A stretch of DNA of 64,000 nt. It comes from Paraescarpia echinospica (taxonomy: Eukaryota > Annelida > Polychaeta > Sabellida > Siboglinidae). Under the pieces are notes generated by a model. It was not told where the DNA came from and did no database searches. It was given only the letters and a program-made list of their open reading frames with translations. Below, one piece after another: positions 47,685-57,580 of the stretch (positions within the stretch are counted from its first letter, which is position 1; each line of letters opens with the position of its first letter). Position numbers and translations under genes: made by a program. The DNA lies in contig CM034544.1 of assembly GCA_020002185.1 (NCBI GenBank), positions 35,714,620 to 35,778,619 of the forward strand, read 5' to 3'.

Positions 47685-48219
47685 ATGAGTACGTCGTTGA
47701 AGCATCCTTTTACGTGCATAGTGGCTGGTCCTACATGGTAGGCAAACCGCCTACGCCTCTATGTCAACAGCCGATATAGAATTCGTAGACGGTTTACCGG
47801 ATCCCAAGATTTTAGATGCCAAAACGAGGACGCTTCTAGTACTCGATGACCTTATGGAGGCAACTGATAGCCGGGTCACGACCTTGTTTACTAAAAAAAG
47901 TCATCACTGCAACACGTCCGTCGTACAGCTTCTGCAGAATATTTTACCAAAAGGGAAAGAAAATCGCACAATCAGCTTGAATGCGCAATATATGGTGCTA
48001 TTCAAGAACCCCCGGGACGCCGGACAAGTAGGTCACCTGGCGAAACAGATGTATCCGGGTAGAGTCAAATTCATGATGGAAGCCTTCAAAGATGCCACGT
48101 CAGCAGCTTACGGTTATCTTCTAATAGATCTGAAACAGGAAACAGCGGAAAATATGCGCTTGCGCATGTGTATTTTCCCCGACGATCGCATTCAGTACGT
48201 TTATGTAATGAGAGCATAA
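47685..48219 (+). pseudogene. A32-like packaging ATPase, P-loop damaged
   Basis: ATG 47685 opens HPFTCIVAGPT, the start of a Walker A loop, but a TAG follows at 47739 and the frame shifts. The rest reads from about 47745. Compared with the family, about 30 residues after the P-loop are missing. Walker B is intact (RTLLVLDDLME), followed by LFTKKSHHCNTSVVQLLQN, ISLNAQYMVLFKNPRD, and a YLLIDLKQET...RLRMCIFP end. In viruses and Polintons this ATPase packages DNA into capsids. It cannot work without the P-loop. Confidence 0.85.
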
Positions 48220-48256
48220 CAAGAGGAACGCTTCACAGCGGACGTCATTCGTAAGG

Positions 48257-48601
48257 ATGACGCAGCGCGTCAAGAAGCACATCCTCGTTCTGGAGATGAT
48301 GAATAGATATAAGAACGACAAGTTGAGAAAAGCCATACTCGCTAACGCAGACTCTGACTTCATCTGCAGTCTGTGCGACTGCGCGTACAACATATTTAAA
48401 GGGAACGTGAAATTATCGGCGAAGCAGAAAAAAACACTGTCAAAATACAAGAAGCATCTGCGAGCGTTGACGTCAACAAAGGTATCCCTCAGGAAGAAGC
48501 GGGCGGTCTTGCAAAGGGGTTCGGGGGGCTTTCTGACGGCACTACTAGCCCCGTTAGCGAGCACCGTCCTTATCCCGCTGCTCAAGCAGGTTATCGGGTG
48601 A
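48257..48601 (+). CDS. Small basic protein with C-terminal hydrophobic segment
   Basis: 114 codons from ATG 48257. The N-terminal 80 residues are rich in Lys/Arg with one Cys pair (CSLCDCAYNIF). Near residue 81 comes a basic cluster (RKKRAV), then a Gly-rich turn (RGSGG) and an amphipathic or hydrophobic stretch (FLTALLAPLASTVLIPLL). This layout recalls minor virion proteins of adenovirus-like and Polinton elements that carry a membrane-active segment, but the assignment is by analogy only. Its stop overlaps the first bases of the next gene region. Confidence 0.6.
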   Translation: MTQRVKKHILVLEMMNRYKNDKLRKAILANADSDFICSLCDCAYNIFKGNVKLSAKQKKTLSKYKKHLRALTSTKVSLRKKRAVLQRGSGGFLTALLAPLASTVLIPLLKQVIG

Positions 48602-48603
48602 CG

Positions 48604-49308
48604 ATGCAGCACACGAAGAAGATGGCGTTGGTAGATCCTCGGTTGGTGGAGAGTCTCCTGCCGTTAATCGACCAGCCACCGAGCACGACCCGATCGCGTG
48701 CGATGAGTAGCCCGGACAGCGACATGAAGGACGTTCTAGACCATTCGGATTTATCCGAGCGAGAGAAAGCAGCGTCGTACAATCAACTGCTGAGTCGTTA
48801 CAATTCGATAGAGACGATTCGAGCGGCGCAGCGGGTACGCGTGTCCGTGGTGAGCGCCGAGGGCAAGGAGGGGGAGGCGGTCCAACCGCTACCGACGGCG
48901 CCGGCATCGCTGAGCGGTATAGAGCGCGAGATCGTGGAAAGCGTACCGAAAACTCTGAGATGGAAAGCCCGCCTCCTGATCGAAAAAATGAAAACCGATT
49001 CATTGTGTCGAAGGAACGACAGCGGCGAATTCGTGTACGACGGTCAACCTATCGCGGGAAGTAACATGGTCGATCTCGTGAACGACCTCATGCGAAAGAG
49101 AAAGAAGGCGTTACCGCCGGTTGGGTGGGATGCGTTCGGGGACCGTATGAGGCGTCTGAACGTCCCTATGGAACTTATCGGTAATACCCGGCATCGAGCG
49201 TACATACAACAGCAGCAGCAGCAGCAGCAGCAGGTGACGCCTGGTAAAGGTAAACGGCGCCGTCGTCGTCGCACTGAGTCTCTAGAGCGAAAGTGGGAGG
49301 TGTCTTAA
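48604..49308 (+). CDS. Conserved Polinton-type protein of unknown function
   Basis: 234 codons from ATG 48604, the first ATG after the upstream stop. An N-terminal block (HTKKMALVDPRLVESLLPL) precedes a helical LSEREKAASYNQLLSRYNS region near residue 60. A compact C-terminal domain follows with VPKTLRWKARLLIEKMK, NDSGEFVYDGQPIAGSNMVD, LVNDLMRKRKKALPPVGWD and a VPMELIGN end. A nine-Gln tract (49207-49233) and a basic tail close it. The C-terminal domain is of a type I recall beside integrase genes of this kind in invertebrate genomes. Function unknown. Confidence 0.65.
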   Translation: MQHTKKMALVDPRLVESLLPLIDQPPSTTRSRAMSSPDSDMKDVLDHSDLSEREKAASYNQLLSRYNSIETIRAAQRVRVSVVSAEGKEGEAVQPLPTAPASLSGIEREIVESVPKTLRWKARLLIEKMKTDSLCRRNDSGEFVYDGQPIAGSNMVDLVNDLMRKRKKALPPVGWDAFGDRMRRLNVPMELIGNTRHRAYIQQQQQQQQQVTPGKGKRRRRRRTESLERKWEVS

Positions 49309-49342
49309 AGAGGTCGAAACGCCGCCGTCAGAGTCACTCACA

Positions 49343-49519
49343 ATGCAGCCTCGAAGGTTGGTAGTCGTCGTCGGCATAGTCGTAGCTGCTTTTGCTTTAT
49401 ATATGTGTATATTATTCGTCGTAAATCGGTCGTCGTCGTGGTCATGGTGTCCAGGCGGCGTGGTGGTACGCAACGAAAGCGCCGCACTCAACAACGAGAC
49501 GACGACGACCGCCGCCTGA
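49343..49519 (+). CDS. Small single-pass membrane protein
   Basis: 58 codons from ATG 49343. Residues 6-27 form one hydrophobic segment (VVVVGIVVAAFALYMCILFV) flanked by Arg at the N-terminus, followed by a Ser/Thr/Asn-rich tail with two N-glycosylation-type sites (NES, NET). Positive residues before the segment suggest the C-terminus faces outside. It overlaps the integrase start in another frame. Such small membrane proteins are common in eukaryotic DNA viruses. It could be a chance frame, but hydrophobicity and position argue for it. Confidence 0.5.
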   Translation: MQPRRLVVVVGIVVAAFALYMCILFVVNRSSSWSWCPGGVVVRNESAALNNETTTTAA

Positions 49520-50583
49520 AGCGCGCCTACTTCGACCCCAAACATGCGGGCAGTTACGCCGGCGTCGAGGCGTTGTACCGGGCAGCAGGGAGTGTAATAC
49601 GCAAGCCGGTCGTGAAGCAGTGGCTAGTGGCGCAGGACACTTACACCCTGCACAAGCCGGTGAAACGACGTTTCAAACGACGTTGCTTTATCGTAGGCGG
49701 TCGAAACCAGCAGTGGCAAGCCGATCTCGTCGACGTAGCTAAACTGGAAAAGCACAACGACGGTATAACGTTCCTATTGACGGTAATCGACGTCTTTTCG
49801 AAGCGGGCGTGGTGCATTCCGTTGAAGAGTAAAGCCGGCCCGGCGCTCGTTACGGCCTTCGAGTACCTGCTGCAGCAGCAGCAGCAACCGCCGAACGCGC
49901 TGCAGACCGATAAGGGGACGAAGTTTCTCAACAGACCCTTTCAGAAACTTTTGACGGAATACGGCGTCCACCATTTCGTGACGCATAACGAGGAGACTAA
50001 AGCGAGTGTCGTGGAAAGATTCAACCGGACGCTAAAGACGCGCATGTGGAGGTACTCTACGAAGCATCAGACGCTGAGATACGTAGAGCCGATACCGCAC
50101 TTCGTGCGGTCGTACAACAACGCCTACCGTCGAAGCATCGGTAGGACGCCGGCGAGTGTCAACGCCGCGAATCAGGAGAGTGTCTGGCAACGGTTGAACG
50201 GCGGCGTCGGCGGCGGCTGCAAGCCGAAACTGCGTGAGGGAGATCGCGTACGCATCAGCAAGGCGAAGGGTCGGTTCAAGAAAGGGTACATGGCTAACTG
50301 GAGCGAAGAACTCTTCACCGTCGTAGAAATGCATCCGTCCGAGCCTCCCGTTTACCGCTTGAAGGACGACGCCGGGACGCTACTAGACGGCACCTTCTAC
50401 GAACCGGAGCTGCAACGAGTAGTCGTCCCGAAGGATAAACTATATCGCGTGGAGGCCGTTCTACAGCGTCGTCGTCGTCGTCGTCGCGGAGGCGGTGCGG
50501 AGGTACTCGTGAAATGGAGCAGTTTTCCGGCTTCCTTCAACAGCTGGATCGACGTCAAGGCGCTCTTGGACTATAAAGGGTAG
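49447..50583 (+). CDS. Retroviral-type integrase with chromodomain
   Basis: 378 codons from ATG 49447 (an upstream ATG at 49405 would add 14 residues). N-terminal basic region, then KQWLVAQDTYTLHKPVKRRF. The DDE core follows: QWQADLVDVAKL (first Asp, near 49720), LQTDKGTKFLNRPF (second Asp, near 49910) and KASVVERFNRTLKTRMW (Glu, 34 residues later). Next is an SH3-like part with REGDRVRISKAKGRFKKGY. A C-terminal chromodomain spans YRVEAVL, a poly-Arg insert, EVLVKWSSFPASFNSWI. It would insert the element, perhaps guided by chromatin marks. It is uninterrupted, unlike its neighbours. A five-Gln tract lies inside the core (49873-49887). Confidence 0.93.
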   Translation: MSRRRGGTQRKRRTQQRDDDDRRLKRAYFDPKHAGSYAGVEALYRAAGSVIRKPVVKQWLVAQDTYTLHKPVKRRFKRRCFIVGGRNQQWQADLVDVAKLEKHNDGITFLLTVIDVFSKRAWCIPLKSKAGPALVTAFEYLLQQQQQPPNALQTDKGTKFLNRPFQKLLTEYGVHHFVTHNEETKASVVERFNRTLKTRMWRYSTKHQTLRYVEPIPHFVRSYNNAYRRSIGRTPASVNAANQESVWQRLNGGVGGGCKPKLREGDRVRISKAKGRFKKGYMANWSEELFTVVEMHPSEPPVYRLKDDAGTLLDGTFYEPELQRVVVPKDKLYRVEAVLQRRRRRRRGGGAEVLVKWSSFPASFNSWIDVKALLDYKG

Positions 50584-50701
50584 GATGCCGTAGCGTCGAA
50601 CGGTAGTCGTCATGCCGTATTGGATGCGACATTCGGGGTGCTGGCGACTACACGAAGCTGGGTTTTGCAACGGCTTTTCATTCTTCTATAAGGGAGGATG
50701 C
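50584..50701. other. Right non-coding region of the element
   Basis: 118 bp between the integrase stop and the right inverted repeat; no frame and no clear AATAAA. Confidence 0.5.
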
Positions 50702-50757
50702 TGATCTCCTTTGATTTTTTGCCTTTGCACCGGGCTGGATCGCCCGCCATAACTACT
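50702..50757 (-). repeat. Right terminal inverted repeat
   Basis: Reverse complement of 46787-46842 with two mismatches; ends ...CATAACTACT. Confidence 0.93.
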
Positions 50758-50763
50758 TACGTC
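50758..50763. repeat. 6-bp target-site duplication, right
   Basis: TACGTC, identical to the left copy at 46781-46786. Confidence 0.9.
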
Positions 50764-53044
50764 AACTCGTTTTAACGACGACTGGTAGGTTACACTCATC
50801 TACAGAGCAGCAAACAGAGGGCCACAGTTCCCACCATAACAGGGCTTTGATCTTCTGATGTTCGTTCCCATAGTCGGTCCTCTGGGGGAGAGTGGTTAGT
50901 CACTCAAATATCACGAGTAGGAGAAAGGGCCTCTAGAGAAGTACAGTGGTGAGTCGGACCCTCCCAAACACCAATGTTGGAAATTTTAGTGGCTGAGTTA
51001 TAAACGCGTATCATTATACGTTTATGCGCAGTGTGTGTTGAATTGTAAAATATGACCTACATATTACCTACTACTTGAAAGGTCATCACAACTCGCCGTT
51101 GTATAAGCGTATATACTTAGAAGCTGAATCTAACTTCACGACGTCTCAGTATATACATATTCTTAACATAGACTGATAATTGGCGTGCGCCAGTTTTATC
51201 ATTCAGCTACATTCTATAAATGTACTTCTACAAAATGAATTTATTTTATTTTCAAATATTGATGTATCGATGTATGAGTGTGTTTATTGGAATCGTCTGT
51301 TTGTATACAAACTAAAGTCGTGCAGTTCATGGCGTAAAAATTATTAGGTAAACTCGACGATCAAAAAAGGTTTGCATAGAATACGATATCAGAACGAGAT
51401 AGCTGTTTAACAGCTTTGTTGGATAACATAGATAATTCTAGAAGGTAATGTGCAATACTAGGACGTCATTTGCCGTTGTGTAATGGAAACAGCACACTGC
51501 GTGCGAATAACAGTCAATCGTTTCTGCAGTACTCGTGCACTGTTATCCGACGCTAACACATCGCCCACACGCCATATATTACATTATTTCATATTATACC
51601 AACATCCAGCCCGAGTCAAGTGCATTTCTATGAGTAAGAAAGATTTGACTCAATTTACATATTGCTTCATCCGAAGCGAAAAGAAAAGCGACTGCACTTA
51701 AATCAATATTTTATTAACTTACTTATTGATATTTAATTTTAATCGAGGAAACGTGTTTATGTATGTATGCTGGTAAATTAACGTTTTCCTTTTAGACGGC
51801 TTGAATCTCGAGCGCCAAACTTTTAGGGATTAATTTACGCCCCTACGAATTGTATGTAAGATATATATGTTTTCATAATACCACTTATATGTCATGATTC
51901 ACAACTTGTATTGGGTAAATTAGTTATTCGGAACATAAAACGCAATGTGTGCGTAATACGTGAAATGTAACTTAACAATTGCATGAACCACGCACGCGCG
52001 GTAAATACTTCGGACAAACGGCCCCTGCGTCATGGATTTGGCAAGACGCTGACGCAATAATGCTTATGTCTGCACTCTTGTCAATAACGTAGCAATAGAG
52101 GTATATTATTTGACAATTCTCACGACTAAGGCCTATCGATGGACGTGAACTCCACATTCTCTCCGACCTTCGTCATTTTGACTATGCAATGAACATCTGC
52201 GAGCGCGTTAAGGTGTTTATGTAATGATGCTGTGTGTTTACTAACGTTTGGTAAATACTGCTATCGCGACTGTCAGCTTCCAAGGCATCTCGTTTTTGAT
52301 AGTTGAAATTAACGTTTGCAAAACAACAGCAGCGTCCATCACATATTTCAACAAACTAGTCGAGTTGACGTTATTCCTGCAGTCTGACTCTCGCCCTTTC
52401 TCATCTGGTTATTATCCAGTTGCTCTTTATGTGTGCTTTGAGACTAAGTCCCACAAGCGCTGGCGAGGACCCAGTGCTCGTTATAACAATTAATTATTCG
52501 CTGGCACGCTCGTGGCAATAACGCCACGAAGAAGTAAATGTCCCGCACCAGAGCGAGTGTTTAATATCTTACATTTGTTGCACTGAACCTTTCTCCGCTT
52601 TCTGTTAGATGTTGACCGATTAAGAATGATCCGTATACTTTTAACAATTTCATTTTGTAATTTAACTTTTTCACCGACTTAACAAGAAACAGTGTCGATC
52701 ACAACAGCGTAATTCGGGGATTCCTCCTGTCGTGAAACAAACGCCTCCAATGCCATGTAATTATTATTCTAGCAGGTAAGAAACTATCGCAGTACTGTCG
52801 CCGTAGTAATACAACTATCGCAATAATATCGCATTAGTTAAACTATCCCCGATAATTCCCCCTTGTCGGCACCGTGCCCCTCTACACCTCGATGCTAGCA
52901 TACTGGGACAGTACGGCTCCAGCACTACCGTTTCTACCACACGTCTACACTCATCCTGTCTTCCGTTCAAGTCCTCCACTCATTTGCCAATCCTCCCGTA
53001 TATAAATCTTCACACAATCCTCTCGTGTCCTATCGTGCCAGTTC
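50764..53044. other. Non-coding stretch
   Basis: The first 150 bp contain a block (about 50840-50900) similar in inverted orientation to 44842-44900. The remainder is AT-rich with short frames only. No gene was supported. Confidence 0.4.
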
Positions 53045-53320
53045 TTTGTGTGTGTGTGGGTTTTTTTGTGTGTGTGTATCTGTGTCTTTCTGTGGGTGCC
53101 TGTGTGTGCTTTCGTGCGTACGTTCGAGCGTGTGTACGTATGTCCGTGGGTGTGCGTGTGTACGTGTTCGTATGTGCGTGTGCGTGTGCGTGTGCGTGTA
53201 TGTGTGCGTGAGCTTATGTGTGTGTGTTTGTGTTTGTGAGTGCGGCTGTCAGTGGGTGGGTGGGTGCATGCGTGCGTGCGTGAGTGTATGGGTGCGTGTG
53301 TGTGTATTTATATTTGTTCA
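53045..53320. repeat. Degenerate (GT)n microsatellite
   Basis: About 275 bp of GT/GC-rich imperfect repeat; Cys/Val-rich open frames here are artefacts. Confidence 0.9.
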
Positions 53321-53371
53321 CGAGTATGTGTTATATAGAGATGATAACATTGTTCATAACAATCTTGCAGA

Positions 53372-54085
53372 ATCATATGTAAACAAACACGTAAACTCCC
53401 TGGTAAATGTAAACATCGGAAATCAAATTTCTATTCTTACAAGTTTCCCAATGATGAACATAAGTAAATGTTTGCGAACGATACGTGTCTATCTAGAAGG
53501 AATGGAAAGTCTACTTAACACCAACGACCATGACCAGCAACATGCCATTGTTGCACCATAGACTTAGTTCTACTCCTATTAAGTTCTTACATTTCATTCA
53601 GCAGGAAATTGTATTACGGCTGATCTCTGTGCACATTCTCACAGTAACAGAACTACACATTGGTAGGACAATCTGCCAGTGTTATGCATTTAATAAAAAA
53701 TGTGGTAAATCGGAGATCCTTCGGACACTGGCATCCGATGAAAATTCTTAGGGGACACATGGTGGGGGTTTCTGCAAGTACGCATGCACACGCTGGGGTT
53801 CCACCATCCTTCATCTGGGCAAATGCGCGGTGCTGAAAGAAAGCGTACAATTTCAGGTTTATTTCGCCGATACTGGTTCGCCTTTTTGCAAGATCAAAAT
53901 GGTATATATCCGGATTACGTATTTTTTTGGGATAAATTAATTGTATACGTAATGGGATATATCAACGTTTGGAATTTACGTTCCCGTGAAATGACGGTCG
54001 ATCTTTCTAAATTATTGGATGTTCGTGTTAATATTAACGAGATTCTACTGCACATTCTTACATTACCAAAGAAAAACATATTTTA
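53372..54085 (+). CDS. Possible exons of an unrecognised gene
   Basis: Three stretches follow acceptor-like sites. 53372-53561 (after ataacaatcttgcag) encodes SYVNKHVNSLVNVNIGNQIS and onward to a stop. 53603-53662 (after cattcagcag, donor TTG/gtagga) is short. 53857-54085 (after acaatttcag) encodes LFRRYWFAFLQDQNGIYPDY...LSKLLDVRVNINEILLHILT and a stop. Each looks coding in composition, but two end in stops and phases do not prove they belong together. No domain is recognised. Confidence 0.25.
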
Positions 54086-54752
54086 AGAAAATATGATATA
54101 ATGTGTTAGTAGTTATGAGTTACACATACACAATAATATATTATAACAAAAGTTAAACCTTTAGGGCCGTTGTATATACAAACATTTGATACCGCAATCA
54201 TGAAGCACCGAGTCACACATTGAAGGTTTGCACGCAATTGCATGACCTGCTATGCCAATGGACGACCACGATTAATTACGACTCACGGACAGGACAGCAT
54301 GTAACGTACATCCACCGTGTTGGATAATTAGAGTTGGATATGTTGGACATGTAATATGATAAGTTAATTAAACAATAACTTAGAAAAAGGAAACTAGAAG
54401 TGACCTGATCGTTCCACTATTATTGTCAAAGCAGAAGTAATTAAAATGATTTAATGGTTGCCCTGATCGATCCTTAATGAGTAGTTTGATCGGTCCATAA
54501 TTAAGATGATTTACATAGGAGATTAAGATGATTTGAATAAATGATCGGAAACCGAATTGACATCAAACGGAAACCGGATTGACGTCAAGTCTCACCTACG
54601 AGCGTCAAATCTTAGAATAGATGACCATAGAAACGCCAATAAAACATATTGTGACATCTCAAAGGAAACGTAGGGTTCGCCAACGCATCTTTCTGACAGT
54701 ATATTAAGCAAGTGTGAAGTGGACTTGGAAGAGAATGCTGGTACTTGTTCTA
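54086..54752. other. Non-coding stretch
   Basis: AT-rich left flank of the Tc1 element; nothing seen. Confidence 0.4.
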
Positions 54753-56136
54753 CAGTCATTTGCAAAAGTTTAAGACCAGGCACGATTTTAAAGCATTTTA
54801 TGGTATGGCATCAGATTGCATCAGATAATGTCTAGATTGCATCATCCTATTTGGGCCTTGAAGCAATACGCCTAGTCAGTACTTCCAGGTCATTTGTTTG
54901 CTGCTGTCAGTATCGATTAGGTGTTTTTCAGTTTTGTCTTCATCCCTGAAATGGGCAAAAATCGTCTTTGACAGAGGTTCTAAGGGCACAAATAGTGACT
55001 CTACATGGAGAAGGATATACGGAAAGAGACATTAGTGCTAAATTACGTTATTCCAAAACAGCCGTACACAACGCCATCGTCAAATTCAATACTGATGGCA
55101 CTTTTCGTGACAATAAAAGGAGTGGTCGTCCACGGAAAACTACGCTCAGGGATGACCACGCAATGAGACGCAGCGTGATGCGCTCGCCAATGAGCTCATG
55201 CAAGAAAATTCGGGCTGCTTTACGCTTAAAAGGTACGGAAATAAGTCTCAGTACTGTTTCGTGACGTTTCAGCAAGGAATTTGGGCTCAAGTCCCGCAAG
55301 CCGGCCCGGAAGCCACGCCTGACACCTGTGATGAAAAAAAAGAGACTGGACTTTGCCAGACGACATCACCACTGGACTCTCGCGCAGTGGAAGAAAGTGT
55401 TGTTCTCAGATGAATCGACCATGCAACAGTTTATACCTCGCAAGAGGCATGTTAAGCGGCCAGTAGGTAAGCGATTTGATGAGAAATATACAGCAGCCAC
55501 AATGAAACACTCGCCAAGTCAGATGATTTGGGGTGCCATGTCATGTTTTGGCCCTTCTGGTCTGAATTTTATTCCACCTAACACCACTATGAATGGACCT
55601 AGGTACGTGGAGTTGCTGACGGAGAAGCTGAAACTGCATATGGACATCCACAAATGTACGATTTCCATGCAAGATGGCGCTCCTTGTCACCGATCCAAGG
55701 TAGCCACTGGTTTCCTCAAGAAGAACAAAATCTCCGTGCTGGAATTTACTGGGAACAACCCAGATCTAAATCCCATTGAGAACCTGTGGACTTTAATGAA
55801 GGATAAGGTGGCAGACAAACAACCATCAAGCGCTCAAAATTTGAAACAAGCTATCAAGGACGTTTGGATCACCGAAATCACCCAGGAGTACTGTGAATCT
55901 TTGGTTTCTAGCATGCCATGTCGCATCCAGGCGGTCATTGACAGCAAAGGAGGCCACACTAAATACTGAAAAGTAGAGACACTGACACTTTTTGACGACA
56001 TAAAGTTTCATATTATGTTGTACTACGTTTATTTGGCGAAATAAATTGATTAATGTTATGTGAAGGCCAAAAAATCATAGTTTTGTCAAATTTCTTCAAA
56101 AAATCGTGCCTGGTCTTAAACTTTTGCAAATGACTG
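54753..56136 (+). mobile_element. Tc1/mariner transposon
   Basis: 1,384 bp bounded by identical 37-bp inverted repeats beginning CAGTCATTTGCAAAAG, flanked on both sides by the TA target duplication (54751-54752, 56137-56138). It carries one transposase reading region with two lesions. Perfect terminal repeats suggest a young insertion that could still be mobilised in trans. Confidence 0.97.
54951..55969 (+). pseudogene. Tc1-family transposase, two lesions
   Basis: The ATG at 54951 opens MGKNR and then needs a one-base shift near 54968 to enter the main frame. The N-terminal paired-type HTH reads TEVLRAQIVTLHGEGYTERD and SKTAVHNAIVKF, with an AT-hook-like RSGRPRKT. A single TGA at 55262-55264 lies between the DNA-binding and catalytic halves in the same frame. 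The DD34E core: VLFSDEST, MQDGAPCHRSK, NNPDLNPIENLW. It would cut and paste the element at TA sites. Both lesions are small. Confidence 0.93.
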
Positions 56137-56310
56137 TACTACTTGCTACAGTTGCCATGTTTTAACTCGGCAGGTGTTCATGAGTAATAAACGCCTCTAC
56201 CCACGCTGTGGGGCCTGGAATCTTTTGTTGTGTTAATCATTGGTTGTGGCTACACTAGGATGGCGAGCTGATCTTCCGGTACGCTCAAAGTCTTAGTGTA
56301 ATCAACATAC

Positions 56311-57580
56311 TAAATTATTATAAGCAGACGGTGAAGCGGTCGAGTGGATCAGTTTTGCACGCATAGCCTCTTGCACAATCATGTATATTCGGGCCTCGTC
56401 CACAGGACACCTGTTCACCCCATACTTCAAGTTGCGTTGATCCATGCCGGCAAATGTCAGTTCTGATTTCTGTAGAGGGAAGTAAACGTTGGATGTCAAT
56501 ACTTAAGTTGGTAATATAAGCTTTTGGTTAAACATAGTAATGTGTCTTAAACATTAGCTAATGATACTATTTTAGGAAACAGTATTGTGAGATATATGGG
56601 TTACTTAATTAATCAAGAATCTGTGTTATCCTCTATGTAGCTTGTTAACACCTGCCTTTTCCAGACGTATGTCTGCACAAACCCATAATTTTCTGTTGTC
56701 GTTTTTCTACTATTCGCTTAATATATCCTGTCAACTGCAGTTCGCGCAAGGAACACAATCTTGCATTACGAGAAACTAGTTAAATTTACGTCATAGCAGA
56801 CGTCAGTGCGAATATTTTGGGAAACCGTCTTCTGCGTATGGGTGTATCTAGTGCTGTGCGGAGGATGGGCTTCTATGATGACGTTCACAGACTACCAGTG
56901 ACTAGCCCAATTAGTTTATTCCCTGCGCGTCTAGGCTCCTCCTACATTTTAGGAGAGACTATTGTTCCTCGATGGTATTGTGTCTCAGCCTAGAATCGAG
57001 TAATATTATGGGCAACCAAAATATGCAATACGTACTGCGAACGGAGGATAAAGGTATCCATAAATAGCATCATTATTTATTATTATGTATTATAAATTTT
57101 TATTAATTATTATGACCGTTTAATACCAGAAATCTCCGACAGAATGAACATTTTCAAATTATAAAAGTCTACATAGGAATACTGACCAGTTATCTTTATA
57201 TTTACCTATCGCATATATTGGTACGCGTGTTACACAATCCCAATATGACGAAAGTCATAGGAGGGCTGTAATCACTAATTACTGACCAGTTATCTTTACA
57301 TTTACCTATCGCATATATTGGTACGCGTGTTACACAATCCCAATATGATGAAAGTCATAGGAGGGCTGTAATCACTAATTACATAAACTCAGTCTTAAAT
57401 TCACATTCCTCACCCACCTTACATTTGAAGCCCTGTAAGATAATAAATAAGAGCGTCGTCTGACAATTGATGCGCCCAACTTACGCATTCGCCCAACTGC
57501 GAAAGATTCAAGTTTGGCGAAGCTGCATTTAAAACTCCTCCAAATGGTGGGCATGTTTGTGGAAATTTTCCGTCAGCAGA
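56311..57580 (-). CDS. Minus-strand host gene, two or three internal exons
   Basis: Exon 57580-57485 (acceptor tttgtttacag, donor TGC/gtaagt) encodes 32 residues, including FPQTCPPFGGVLNAASPNLN. Exon 56469-56311 (acceptor ccctctacag, donor TTA/gtatgt) encodes 53 residues, including SELTFAGMDQRNLKYGVNRC and PVDEARIYMIVQEAMRAKLI. Both are phase 0 at both ends. A 15-bp microexon between them (57432-57418; acceptor atcttacag, donor AAG/gtgggt) is possible. The intron contains a 100-bp tandem duplication. The two Cys-containing segments suggest an extracellular or enzymatic domain, but I cannot name the family. Further exons are not found. Confidence 0.55.
57181..57380 (+). repeat. 100-bp tandem duplication
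   Basis: 57181-57280 and 57281-57380 match except for two bases (ttata/ttaca; gacg/gatg). It lies in the intron of the minus-strand gene. Confidence 0.96.

Larger units (their letters stand above)
46787..50757 (+). mobile_element. Miniature Polinton/Maverick-like element
   Basis: 3,971 bp bounded by 56-bp terminal inverted repeats that start AG and end CT, inside a 6-bp duplication. Cargo on the plus strand: a broken NADAR gene, a broken A32-like ATPase, two conserved small viral-type proteins, a small membrane protein and an intact-looking chromodomain integrase. Typical Polintons are 15-25 kb and also carry polymerase B, protease and capsid genes; none are visible here. GC and CpG content is clearly above the flanks, especially at 48.2-50.6 kb. 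It may be an internally deleted derivative mobilised by its own or a relative's integrase. Confidence 0.85.

Noticed and set aside
47695..50583. Hidden polymerase B, capsid or adenain-like protease in the Polinton-like element
   Set aside because: All frames between the inverted repeats were read; no motif of these families is present.
46787..50757. Retrovirus or LTR retrotransposon because of the integrase
   Set aside because: There is no RT or LTR. Inverted AG...CT ends, a 6-bp duplication and a packaging-type ATPase fit a Polinton-like DNA element.
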